DNA from: an uncultured Collinsella sp.
GTDB taxonomy: Bacteria; Actinomycetota; Coriobacteriia; Coriobacteriales; Coriobacteriaceae
DNA length: 12,333 nucleotides
Assembly: GCA_902475785.1 (NCBI GenBank)
Contig: CABSAN010000060.1
Location: 1-12,333, forward strand
Direction: 5' to 3'
In this document: positions 1 through 7,020 of the stretch, piece after piece
Layout: each line of letters starts with the position of its first letter
How positions within the stretch are numbered: the first letter of the stretch is position 1
Notes under the pieces: generated by a model
The model's input: the letters and a program-made list of their open reading frames with translations, nothing else
The model's database searches: none
Told to the model about the DNA's origin: nothing
Made by a program: the position numbers and the translations under genes

Positions 1-30
1 GAGGGTGCTATAGCAAAAGGAGGATACCCA

Positions 31-1242
31 ATGCTGTCTGTCGACGAGCAAATGCGTATCATCACCTCGGGCGCAGCGCAGATCGTCCCCGAGGCCGACC
101 TTCGCAAGAAGCTTGAGAAGGGCGAGCCCCTCAACATCAAGCTCGGCGTCGATCCCACCAGCCCCGACCTGCACCTGGGCCATGCCGTGCCCCTGCGCAA
201 GATGCGTCAGTTCCAGGACCTGGGCCACAACGTCACCCTCATCATCGGTAACGGCACCGCACTGATCGGCGATCCTTCGGGCAAGAACTCCACCCGCCCG
301 CAGCTTTCGCAGGAGCAGATCGAGGCCAACGCCGAGACCTACGTGAGCCAGGCCATGAAGATTCTGGATCCCGAGAAGACCACCATCGTGCACAACGGCG
401 ACTGGATCCTGTCGATGGATCTGGCCGGCCTGCTGCAGGTGTGCTCCAAGTTCACCGTCGCCCGCATTCTCGAGCGCGATGACTTTACCAAGCGCTACCA
501 GTCCCAGACGCCGATCGCCCTGCACGAGTTCCTGTACCCCGTGATGCAGGCATACGATTCGGTCATGATCAAGGCCGACGTGGAGATGGGCGGCACCGAC
601 CAGCTCTTCAACCTGCTCGCTGGTCGCGAGCTTATGGAGAAGATGGGCATGGAGCCGCAGATCGCGCTTACCATGCCGCTGCTCGAGGGTACCGATGGCG
701 TGCGCAAGATGTCCAAGTCCTACGGCAACTACATCGGCCTGACCGATGCTCCCAAGGATATGTTCGGCAAGACCATGTCCATCCCCGACGAGATGATCGG
801 CAAGTACTATCGTCTTGCCAGCTCGCTCACCCCGGCCGAGGTCGACAAGATCGACGCTGCCCTGGCCGACGGTTCCGCCGACCCCTACGAGCTCAAGCGC
901 GCGCTGGGCCGCGACCTGTGCGATACCTACCACGGCGCCGGCGCCGGCGACGAGGCCCAGGCCGAGTTCGACCGCGTGTTCAAGGAGGGCCAGCTTGCCG
1001 ACTTCCCCGAGAAGCACGTCGAGCTGACCGTCAACGACGAGGGCCAGATCTACCTCGCCGGCCTGCTCAAGGACCTGGGCCTTTCGGCCAGCGCCGGTCA
1101 GGCCCGCCGCGACATCGACGGCGGCGGCGTCAAGATCAACGGCAAGGCCGTGGCTCCCAAGAGCTACAACATCGACCCGAGCGCTCTCAAGCTGGGCGAC
1201 ACCCTCTCCGTAGGCAAGCGCAAGGGCTTCAAGTTGATTTAG
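31..1242 (+). CDS. tyrS: Tyrosyl-tRNA synthetase
   Basis: Class I aminoacyl-tRNA synthetase that charges tRNA-Tyr with tyrosine using ATP, in the cytoplasm. The 403-residue product carries the HIGH-type signature HLGH at residues 48-51 within the Rossmann catalytic domain and a perfect KMSKS loop at 226-230. The block ALHEFLYPVMQAYDSV (about 163-178) followed by GGTDQ is typical of the family. An S4-like RNA-binding domain fills the end (about 340-403), with the motif GLSASAGQARRDIDGGGVKING. Length fits the roughly 400-residue TyrS/TyrZ branch. The start is fixed by AAAAGGAGG at 15-23, 7 nt before ATG. Only 30 nt lie upstream, so promoter and any T-box leader are outside the window. Two hairpins follow the stop, consistent with a monocistronic unit or operon end. 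Confidence 0.97.
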   Translation: MLSVDEQMRIITSGAAQIVPEADLRKKLEKGEPLNIKLGVDPTSPDLHLGHAVPLRKMRQFQDLGHNVTLIIGNGTALIGDPSGKNSTRPQLSQEQIEANAETYVSQAMKILDPEKTTIVHNGDWILSMDLAGLLQVCSKFTVARILERDDFTKRYQSQTPIALHEFLYPVMQAYDSVMIKADVEMGGTDQLFNLLAGRELMEKMGMEPQIALTMPLLEGTDGVRKMSKSYGNYIGLTDAPKDMFGKTMSIPDEMIGKYYRLASSLTPAEVDKIDAALADGSADPYELKRALGRDLCDTYHGAGAGDEAQAEFDRVFKEGQLADFPEKHVELTVNDEGQIYLAGLLKDLGLSASAGQARRDIDGGGVKINGKAVAPKSYNIDPSALKLGDTLSVGKRKGFKLI

Positions 1243-1269
1243 TTACGCGGTTTTACCAAACCGCGTAAC
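1242..1269 (+). terminator. Hairpin at the tyrS stop codon
   Basis: A perfect 12-bp inverted repeat: GTTACGCGGTTT (1242-1253) pairs with AAACCGCGTAAC (1258-1269) around a TACC loop. The stem begins on the last base of the tyrS stop codon. No U-tract follows on the plus strand, so it is not a textbook intrinsic terminator. It could protect the mRNA 3' end or work together with the larger hairpin 13 nt downstream. Confidence 0.6.
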
Positions 1270-1282
1270 GACTCGACGCTGC

Positions 1283-1382
1283 AAACCCGCCAGAGCGGCA
1301 ATCTGCCTTTCAACTTCGGCGGCATGACCAGGAGGTCAATGCCGCCTCGTTTCAAGGCACCTTGCTCGCTCTGGCGGGTTTT
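1283..1382 (+). terminator. Long rod-like nested hairpin: terminator or structured RNA
   Basis: The outer stem is 15 perfect bp: AAACCCGCCAGAGCG (1283-1297) with its complement at 1367-1381, ending in TTTT (1379-1382). Inside it GCAA (1298-1301) pairs with TTGC (1362-1365) and TGCCTT (1304-1309) pairs with AAGGCA (1354-1359). An internal loop (1310-1317 and 1347-1353) leads to a 12-bp apical stem: 1318-1329 with 1334-1346, one bulged A at 1338, and an AGGA tetraloop. About 37 bp pair over 99 nt. The GC stem plus TTTT suits termination of tyrS transcripts. The long, ordered interior is more than a terminator needs, so an independent small RNA or a repeat family is also possible. Confidence 0.55.
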
Positions 1383-1438
1383 CGCTGTCGTTGCCAAAAC
1401 GTCGGCGTTTTTGTTGTCGGGACGGCAGTTAGTAGTTG

Positions 1439-1504
1439 TTGGGTAGTCGTTGGGGACGTTCTTGAATGACTAGTCGTTTAAGAACGTCCCCAACGACTAC
1501 CCAA
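1439..1504. repeat. 66-bp palindromic repeat (REP/MITE-like), copy 1
   Basis: Two perfect 25-bp arms (1439-1463 and 1480-1504), each containing the core TTGGGGACGTTCTT or its complement, flank a centre that holds the palindrome GACTAGTC (1468-1475). The 26 bp at 1468-1493 recur exactly at 4555-4580, and a degenerate version lies at 3471-3530. Short, non-coding and intergenic, it resembles REP-type or miniature mobile repeats. Transcripts across it would form a very stable hairpin. No transposase for it is in the window. Confidence 0.85.
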
Positions 1505-1653
1505 GGCGGTCTGACCCCATTGCGCCAAGCGGCGTGCGCCGTTAAGCGGAGAGGCGTATCGTGGACCCATCGTTTGGGCATACAATGGCTGTTGGCTTGC
1601 TGCGGTGAAGGCTCGTCCGCTCCGCAGTTATTTCTACCGTTAAAGGAGTATGT
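1505..1653 (+). promoter_or_regulatory. Leader and promoter region of ade
   Basis: This non-coding stretch between the repeat and ade probably carries the ade promoter. The best -10 candidate is TACAAT at 1581-1586, but no good -35 box lies at the right distance. A small hairpin, CTGCGG (1600-1605) with CCGCAG (1622-1627), sits in the presumed leader. AAAGGAG at 1642-1648 is the ribosome site. I could not recognise a purine-riboswitch core here. The neighbouring stretch 1383-1438 holds only a short AAAACG/CGTTTT stem around 1396-1411. Confidence 0.3.
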
Positions 1654-3474
1654 ATGTCCGTTGAGGTCATGAGGTCTGTGATCGAGGCCGCCGAGGGTCG
1701 CGTGCCCGTCGACACGCTGTTTACCAATGCACAGATTGTCGACGTATATGGCCAGCGCGTGGCGCCCGGTAGCGTTGCCGTCAAGGATGGCGTAATCGTC
1801 GGCGTGCTCTACGACGGTCGCGACGATGCCGCCGGCACCTACGAGGCGACCGAGGTCATTGACTGCCAGGGTCGCTATATCGCCCCCGGCTTTATCGACG
1901 GACATCTGCATATCGAGTCCTCGAACATCCGTCCCGCCGAGTATGCGCGCATGGCGGCGACGCGCGGCACCACCACTGCCATCGCCGACAGCCACGAGAT
2001 CGCCAACGTGGCGGGGCTCGACGGCCTGCGCTTTATGATCGAGGACGGCCGTCGCGCGCCCATTTCCATCAAGTACATGATGCCCTCGTGCGTGCCCGCA
2101 CTGCCCGATGAGCAGGCCGGCGCTGTGATTACCGCCGCTGACATGCAGGCGTTTTTTGCCGAGCATCCGGGCGACGTTTTTGGCCTCGGCGAGATGATGA
2201 ACCTGCCGGGTGTCTTTATGGCCGATCCCGAGACCTGCGCTCGTATCGACGCCGCCAACCAGACGCCGTCCAGGCAGGTCGACGGCCATGCGCCACTTGT
2301 TGCCGGCAAGGACCTCAACGCCTATGCCGCAGCGGGCATTATCGCCGACCACGAGTCGACGATTCCCGAGGAGGCGCTCGACAAGCTGTCTCGTGGCATG
2401 TACGTGATGCTGCGCGAGGGTACGTGCAGCCATGACCTGGCCAACCTGTCGCCGATGCTGCTGGAGAACCCCGCCCGCGCCCGTCGCTGCTGTTTTGCGA
2501 CCGACGACCGCGCTCCCTCCGATGCGCTTTCGACCGGTATGATCGACAACGCCTGCCGAGTGGCTATCGAGGCCGGTATTGACCCCGTGGTCGCCATCTC
2601 TATGGCGTCCCTTTCCACGGCCGAGGCGTTTGGCCTGGACCACGGCTGTCGCGACCCGCACGAGCTGCGTGGCGCCATCGCCCCGGGCAAGCGTGCCGAC
2701 CTGCTGGTGCTCAACGACCTGACGTTTGCCGCAGCTCCGCATCGCGTATATGCCGCCGGTGCTCTGGTGGCGCAGGACGGCACCTTTGTGGGCGAGATCG
2801 CACCCGAGATGGCCGAGGTTGCGGCCCTTGCCGATGAGCTGCGTGCTTCCGTTAAGCTGCCGAAGCTATCGCTCGACGTGTTCGACTATGCCTTTAAGCC
2901 GGGCGAGGCCGTGATCGACGTGGTGCCGGGCAAGGCCATCACGGGTATGGCTCGCCCCGAGAACGCCGAGGGCCTGCGCCGCATTATGCTGATCGAGCGC
3001 CACGGCCGCGGCGTGTCACTGCAGGCCAAGGGCGCCGATGGCGACGGTCCCGCCGGCATGGGACTCGTCGGCAAGCATATCGGCCGCGGCTGGGTGCGCG
3101 GTTTTACCATCACAGGCGGCGCTATCGCCTCGACGATCGGCCACGACTCGCACAACGTGTGCGTGGTGGGCGACAACGCGGCCGATATGATGGCTGCCGT
3201 CGAGGCTGTTGGCCAGGGCGGCCACGTGCTGGTGCGCAACGGCGAGGTTGTGGCGCGTATTCCGCTGGCGCTTGGTGGCCTGATGAGCGAAGGCACGGCC
3301 GAGGACGTTGCCGCGCAGCACGACGACTTTATGGTCAAGGCGCGCGCCATGGGTATTGAGCCGCCGCTCGACCCCATCATGGGCATCATCTTCCTGCCCC
3401 TGCCGGTCATCCCGACGCTCCGCATCCGCCCCGAGGGCATGTTCGACGTCACGACCTTCACCTACGCCGACTAG
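1654..3474 (+). CDS. ade: Adenine deaminase
   Basis: Hydrolyses adenine to hypoxanthine and ammonia (purine salvage and nitrogen release), in the cytoplasm. The 606-residue protein has the amidohydrolase layout: an N-terminal beta domain, then the metal-binding motif PGFIDGHLHIESS (about 78-90, His84 and His86), GLGEMMN with Glu180, VDGHAPL with His212, ADHES at 231-235, and the catalytic Asp region FATDDR (281-286). GAIAPGKRADLLVL at about 340-353 ends the barrel. The Ade-specific C-terminal domain (about 420-606) includes GGAIASTIGHDSHNVCVVG. Length is normal for the bacterial Ade/AdeC family. ATG at 1654 lies 5 nt behind AAAGGAG. The ATG at 1650 is out of frame. The gene appears to stand alone, with repeat elements on both sides. 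Confidence 0.95.
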   Translation: MSVEVMRSVIEAAEGRVPVDTLFTNAQIVDVYGQRVAPGSVAVKDGVIVGVLYDGRDDAAGTYEATEVIDCQGRYIAPGFIDGHLHIESSNIRPAEYARMAATRGTTTAIADSHEIANVAGLDGLRFMIEDGRRAPISIKYMMPSCVPALPDEQAGAVITAADMQAFFAEHPGDVFGLGEMMNLPGVFMADPETCARIDAANQTPSRQVDGHAPLVAGKDLNAYAAAGIIADHESTIPEEALDKLSRGMYVMLREGTCSHDLANLSPMLLENPARARRCCFATDDRAPSDALSTGMIDNACRVAIEAGIDPVVAISMASLSTAEAFGLDHGCRDPHELRGAIAPGKRADLLVLNDLTFAAAPHRVYAAGALVAQDGTFVGEIAPEMAEVAALADELRASVKLPKLSLDVFDYAFKPGEAVIDVVPGKAITGMARPENAEGLRRIMLIERHGRGVSLQAKGADGDGPAGMGLVGKHIGRGWVRGFTITGGAIASTIGHDSHNVCVVGDNAADMMAAVEAVGQGGHVLVRNGEVVARIPLALGGLMSEGTAEDVAAQHDDFMVKARAMGIEPPLDPIMGIIFLPLPVIPTLRIRPEGMFDVTTFTYAD

Positions 3475-3530
3475 TTATCGGGGATGTTCTTCAACGATTA
3501 GTCGTCGGGGACACTCTTTGACGTGTCGCC
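3471..3530. repeat. Degenerate copy of the palindromic repeat, copy 2
   Basis: Starting at the ade stop codon, the sequence shows two imperfect units in the same orientation: CGGGGATGTTCTTCAACGA (3479-3497) and, after TTAGTCG, TCGGGGACACTCTTTGACG (3505-3523). Both are diverged forms of the GGGGACGTTCTT core of copy 1. It has lost the long perfect arms, so it looks like an old copy. Only a weak GACAC/GTGTC stem remains (3510-3514 with 3523-3527). Confidence 0.6.
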
Positions 3531-3581
3531 TGACGCCGCGACCATGAGGCCTCTGGCATGTGTGAGCTATTTGCTAGGTCC

Positions 3582-3610
3582 TTGTAACGTTTGCGCCCGC
3601 GGAGTCTTAT
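3582..3610 (+). promoter_or_regulatory. Candidate promoter of the first HAD phosphatase gene
   Basis: TTGTAA (3582-3587) and TCTTAT (3605-3610) are separated by 17 bp. Each matches four of six consensus sigma-70 positions. Initiation about 7 nt downstream would place the 5' end at about 3617, at the foot of the leader hairpin. The match is moderate and unproven. Confidence 0.4.
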
Positions 3611-3613
3611 CTG

Positions 3614-3680
3614 AGCTCCCTTTGGGTACGTTGGAATCGGATTTACGTCCGATTCCATCAAGCCCGAAGGGAGCTTTTCT
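3614..3680 (+). promoter_or_regulatory. Leader hairpin that buries the ribosome site of the HAD gene
   Basis: AGCTCCCTT (3614-3622) pairs with AAGGGAGCT (3667-3675), extended by a T-G wobble (3623/3666) and GGG/CCC (3624-3626/3663-3665). This gives a 13-bp outer stem. An internal loop then leads to a perfect 9-bp inner stem, GGAATCGGA (3633-3641) with TCCGATTCC (3648-3656), and a TTTACG loop. The 3' arm is itself the Shine-Dalgarno sequence AAGGGAG (3667-3673) of the gene starting at 3681, and a TTTT run follows. It could act as a terminator/attenuator or as a translation-blocking leader. Confidence 0.6.
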
Positions 3681-4475
3681 ATGTTTAAACTGATTGCATC
3701 CGATATGGACGGCACGTTGCTTGACGAAAACGGCCAGGTGCCTCCCGAGACCTACGAACTGATTCTGGCGCTACACGAGCATGGCGTGCATTTCGCCGCA
3801 TCGTCAGGTCGTCGCTACGATCGCCTGTGCGAGTTCTTTGCGCCCGTTCGCGACAAGATGGACTTTGTCGCCGCCAACGGCGCCCAGGTCTTCGCCGACG
3901 GCAAAATGGTAGACCGTGAGGTGTATTCACACCTGGCGATTCGAAGGCTCGCCCAGGCTGTCGCGACGTTTCCCAATCTGCATCTTGCGCTTTTTGACCG
4001 AACCAAGTCCTTCCTGCTCGATGACGAGTGCAAGTTCGTGCGTGAGGTCGATAAGGACCTTCCCAATGCCGAGCGCATTTGGGAGCTGCCCGATCCCAGC
4101 GTAAATATCATCAAAGCGAGTATCTTTTGCGACGACGGTGCCGTTATGGACAGTGCGTACGTGCTGCAGCGCGAACTCGGTCAGCTCTTTACTTTTGCGC
4201 CTTCGGGTAACGCGTGGATCGATGCTATGCAGCCCGGCGTGTCGAAGGCTTCGGGTATCGCACAGCTCGCGGAGCATTATGGCATTGGGCGCGATGAGGT
4301 TATGGCGTTTGGCGACTCGATGAACGACTACGAGATCATTCGCTTTGTCGGCACGGGTTGTGCGATGGAAAATGCACGCCCCGCGCTCAAGGCCGTTGCC
4401 GATCGCGTGGTGGGGCGCAACCGCGACCACGCCGTCCAGCAGGAGCTCCGCCACGTTTTGGAGAGCCTCGCCTGA
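3681..4475 (+). CDS. Cof-type HAD-superfamily phosphatase (subclass IIB)
   Basis: Predicted Mg-dependent cytoplasmic hydrolase of small phosphate esters. Cof-type relatives act on sugar phosphates, flavin or pyridoxal phosphates, and the substrate cannot be read here. The 264 residues show all four HAD motifs: DMDGT with nucleophile Asp8 and Asp10, motif II Ser in ASSGR (40-44), motif III Lys189 in GVSKASG, and motif IV GDSMND (211-216) with acidic Asp212 and Asp216. The region between about 85 and 185 is the alpha/beta cap typical of subclass IIB. ATG at 3681 lies 7 nt behind AAGGGAG, which is locked in a leader hairpin. The gene is transcribed towards a second HAD gene on the other strand, with a repeat cluster between them. 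Confidence 0.9.
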   Translation: MFKLIASDMDGTLLDENGQVPPETYELILALHEHGVHFAASSGRRYDRLCEFFAPVRDKMDFVAANGAQVFADGKMVDREVYSHLAIRRLAQAVATFPNLHLALFDRTKSFLLDDECKFVREVDKDLPNAERIWELPDPSVNIIKASIFCDDGAVMDSAYVLQRELGQLFTFAPSGNAWIDAMQPGVSKASGIAQLAEHYGIGRDEVMAFGDSMNDYEIIRFVGTGCAMENARPALKAVADRVVGRNRDHAVQQELRHVLESLA

Positions 4476-4480
4476 TCCGG

Positions 4481-4599
4481 TAGTTGGGGACGTTCCTTTT
4501 CCGCCGGCAGTGGGGGACAGTCCTTGCAACTTTTTCGCGAAGAGTGTCCCCAACGACTAGTCGTTTAAGAACGTCCCCAATGACTAGCCGATGACTAGG
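4481..4599. repeat. Compound palindromic repeat between convergent genes, copy 3
   Basis: Several units of the repeat family are nested here. TTGGGGACGTTC (4484-4495) pairs with GAACGTCCCCAA (4569-4580). Inside it GGGGACA (4513-4519) pairs with TGTCCCC (4545-4551). The 26 bp at 4555-4580 match copy 1 exactly. TGACTAG recurs at 4581-4587 and 4592-4598, the second overlapping the stop codon of the minus-strand HAD gene. It fills the whole gap between the two convergent stop codons and may act as a two-way terminator. Confidence 0.8.
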
Positions 4600-5437
4600 C
4601 GAGGGCGGCCATGATGGCGCGGGCGACACCGTCGTGGTCGTTGTCGTATTCGGTGATGGCGTCGGCGGCCTCGCGGTCCTCGGGCTCGGCGTTGATCATG
4701 GCCATGCCGTGGCCCGCTGCCTGCAGCATGGGGATGTCGTTGATGTTGTCGCCGAACGCCCAGGCGTCGGCGAGACGCTCGCCCAGGTGCTCGCATAGCC
4801 ACGTGAGGGCCGTTCCCTTGGTGGTGCCCTCGCCCATGACCTCGATATTCATGGCGTACGAACGCGTGACCTCAATGCCTCTGAGCGTGTCGAGCTCCGC
4901 CGCGATGGCATCGCGATCGGCCGGGTCGTGCCAGTACATGGCGATGCGTTCGAGCGTCTCGACCTCGTCGATCTTGCTGTCGATATCCATGTCGATCGGT
5001 GTTCGTGTGCGCTTGAGCGAAGCCGCGATGTGGGGGTCGCCGCCGCAGAATTCGTCCAGGCGCGTGTAGAGCGAGCGGGGGAGGAAGCACTGGCCGTCGG
5101 CGAAGATATCGAAGGTGACGTCATGGCCGGCGGCAATGCTATGGATGCGGTGGACGATGGCGCGGTCGAGCGGTCGGCTCAAAATGCGTGTGGCGCGCGA
5201 GGCGTCGGTGGGCACATCGTCGTCGAGCTGCCAGACGCTGGCACCGTTGGCGCAGACCGCGTAGTGTACGGCGGGATGGGCGAGGATGGGCTCAAAGATG
5301 CCCGACAGCGGACGTCCCGTGCAGGGCACAAATTCAATCCCGCGTCGAGCGAGCTCGTCGAGCATCGCCCAGGTGGCATCGCTCATCTGCTTATCACTCG
5401 TCAGCAGTGTTCCATCCATATCGGAAAACACAATCAT
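4595..5437 (-). CDS. Cof-type HAD-superfamily phosphatase (second copy)
   Basis: A second predicted Mg-dependent small-molecule phosphatase of HAD subclass IIB, 280 residues, cytoplasmic. The motifs are DMDGT with Asp6 and Asp8, motif II Thr40 in CTGR (39-42), Lys207 in TTKGTAL, and GDNIND (229-234) with Asp230 and Asp234. An IIB cap occupies about 80-200. It is diverged from the neighbouring plus-strand HAD and does not look like a recent duplicate: only the motifs agree by eye. ATG at 5437 is preceded by AGAAAGGG (minus strand, 5447-5454) 9 nt away. It lies downstream of citrate synthase on the same strand but behind a good terminator, so it probably relies on its own weak promoter or on read-through. 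Substrate unknown. Confidence 0.9.
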   Translation of the reverse strand: MIVFSDMDGTLLTSDKQMSDATWAMLDELARRGIEFVPCTGRPLSGIFEPILAHPAVHYAVCANGASVWQLDDDVPTDASRATRILSRPLDRAIVHRIHSIAAGHDVTFDIFADGQCFLPRSLYTRLDEFCGGDPHIAASLKRTRTPIDMDIDSKIDEVETLERIAMYWHDPADRDAIAAELDTLRGIEVTRSYAMNIEVMGEGTTKGTALTWLCEHLGERLADAWAFGDNINDIPMLQAAGHGMAMINAEPEDREAADAITEYDNDHDGVARAIMAALA

Positions 5438-5462
5438 TTGATGCAGCCCTTTCTGCTGGCAT

Positions 5463-5499
5463 AAAAAGCGTGGCCGAGGGCGGTGATGCCCTGGCCACG
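5463..5499 (-). terminator. Intrinsic terminator of citrate synthase
   Basis: On the minus strand CGTGGCC-AGGGC (5499-5488) pairs with GCCCT-CGGCCACG (5481-5469), giving 12 bp with one bulged base at 5476 and a 6-nt loop. CTTTTT follows (5468-5463). This is a standard rho-independent terminator in the 87-bp gap between the citrate synthase stop and the HAD start. Confidence 0.8.
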
Positions 5500-5524
5500 T
5501 TCGGGTTCTATAACGGTCCGCGTC

Positions 5525-6943
5525 TTAGCGATCGGCGAGCGGCTTGTACTCCAGCGGATCGATCACCGGACGGTATGCCGGGCGGATGATGCGATGCGCG
5601 CAGAAGAGCTCTTCCATGCGGTGCGCCGACCAGCCGGCCATGCGGGCGACGGCGAATAGCGGCGTAAAGAGCGTCTCGGGCACGCCGAGCATCTTGTAGA
5701 TAAAGCCCGTGTACAGGTCGATGTTGGCGCAGATGGGCTTGGTCATGCCGTGGTCGCGCATCACTTGCGGGGCCAGGCGCTCGATGCGCTCGATGAGCGC
5801 GAACTCCTCGCCCAAGTCCTTCTTGGCGGCAAGCGTGCGCGCGTAACGGCGGCACACCTCGGCGCGCGGGTCGCTCAGCGTGTAGACGGCGTGGCCCATA
5901 CCGTAGATGAGACCCGTGCCGTCGAAGGCCTGCTTGTCGAGAATCTTGCCCAGGTAGGCTGCGACCTCGTCCTCGTCCTCCCAATTGGAGACATGCGCAC
6001 GGATGTCTTCGTGCATGGACACGACCTTGGCGTTGGCGCCGCCGTGGCGCGGGCCCTTGAGCGAGCCGATGGCCGCGGCGTAGGCGGAATACGGGTCGGT
6101 GGCCGAGGAGGACAGCACGCGGCAGGCGAACGTGGAGTTGTTGCCGCCGCCGTGCTCGGCATGCAGCATGAGCATAACGTCGAGCAGCATCGCCTCATCG
6201 CGGGTGAACGCCATACCGCCGCGCAGGACCTGTAGGATGGTCTCGGCGGTGGAGAGGCCGGGTGTGGGGTGCGGCACGTGAACCTCGGAGCCGCGACGCT
6301 TGGCGACCGAGGCCATATGCGCGAAGGCGGCGATGCGGGGGAGACGGGCGAGCATGGAGATGGCGACGTCGATTTCGTGCTCGGGTGTAATGGCGTCGGG
6401 CTCGGCGTCGAAGGCGTAGAGCAGCAGCACGGCGCGCTGAAGCACATTCATGATGCTCGCCGACACCGTGGTCATGGGGAACTCGCGGACGTATTCGTCG
6501 CTCAGGTGCCTAAAAGCGCCCAGGCGTTCGCAAAAACCGTCGAGTTCCTCTTTGGTGGGCAGCGAGCCCGTGATGAGCAGGTAGGCGACCTCTTCGTAGC
6601 CATAGCGATCCTCGGCCTGGGCGTTGTTGACCAGATCCTCGATGCTGTAGCCACGAAGCGTGAGTTTGCCCTGATCGGGCACGACCTTACCGTCGACCTT
6701 GTTGTAGCCATGCACATCCGAGATGCGAGTGAGGCCCGCGACCACGCCCGAACCGTCTGCATTGCGCAGGCCGCGCTTGACATTGTGCTCGACAAACAGG
6801 TCCTCGTCATAAGGGTCGGTCGGCAGGCCGTGGTAGAGGTTTTCGCTTTCGGGCGAAATCTGACGGCTCGCCTCGTAATCCAGAACCAGGCGGCTCAGGT
6901 GATCATCGAAGCGGTAATAGATTTTCTTGGCGTCGTAGGCCAT
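5525..6943 (-). CDS. gltA: Citrate synthase (citrate/2-methylcitrate synthase family)
   Basis: Condenses acetyl-CoA with oxaloacetate to citrate, feeding 2-oxoglutarate and glutamate synthesis in an anaerobe. The 472-residue protein keeps the catalytic triad: His264 in HAEHGGGNNST (261-271), His351 in GMGHAVY (348-354) and Asp409 in CANIDLYTG (405-413). It also has GPRHGGAN (297-304), DPR (358-360) and the FTPLFAVARMAGWSAH block (426-441). An extended N-terminus of about 65 residues precedes the common core (GLTRISDVHGY at 70-80), as in clostridial and coriobacterial forms. The usual Arg after the second catalytic His (GHR) is Ala here. ATG at 6943 lies 5 nt behind GGAGAGGAG (6957-6949). It lies 77 bp downstream of the ACT-domain gene, on the same strand, and could be co-transcribed with it. 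A 2-methylcitrate synthase activity cannot be excluded. Confidence 0.92.
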   Translation of the reverse strand: MAYDAKKIYYRFDDHLSRLVLDYEASRQISPESENLYHGLPTDPYDEDLFVEHNVKRGLRNADGSGVVAGLTRISDVHGYNKVDGKVVPDQGKLTLRGYSIEDLVNNAQAEDRYGYEEVAYLLITGSLPTKEELDGFCERLGAFRHLSDEYVREFPMTTVSASIMNVLQRAVLLLYAFDAEPDAITPEHEIDVAISMLARLPRIAAFAHMASVAKRRGSEVHVPHPTPGLSTAETILQVLRGGMAFTRDEAMLLDVMLMLHAEHGGGNNSTFACRVLSSSATDPYSAYAAAIGSLKGPRHGGANAKVVSMHEDIRAHVSNWEDEDEVAAYLGKILDKQAFDGTGLIYGMGHAVYTLSDPRAEVCRRYARTLAAKKDLGEEFALIERIERLAPQVMRDHGMTKPICANIDLYTGFIYKMLGVPETLFTPLFAVARMAGWSAHRMEELFCAHRIIRPAYRPVIDPLEYKPLADR

Positions 6944-7020
6944 GCGCGCTCCTCTCCGGGCCGCATCGGGGTGACTTGCATGGGCATGCGCGCGTCAGGC
7001 TATCCCCAGCGGCTTGCTCG

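Noticed and set aside
1505..1653. Purine riboswitch before ade
   Set aside because: The leader shows no three-way junction with the conserved loops of the purine class; only a 6-bp hairpin is visible.
1429..2742. 437-codon open frame on the minus strand opposite ade
   Set aside because: It has no family motifs or ribosome site and lies antisense to a clear adenine deaminase. Long antisense frames are expected in GC-rich genes.
3471..4599. CRISPR array suggested by recurring TTGGGGACGTTC units
   Set aside because: The units are palindromic, irregularly spaced and partly nested, with no spacer pattern and no cas genes.
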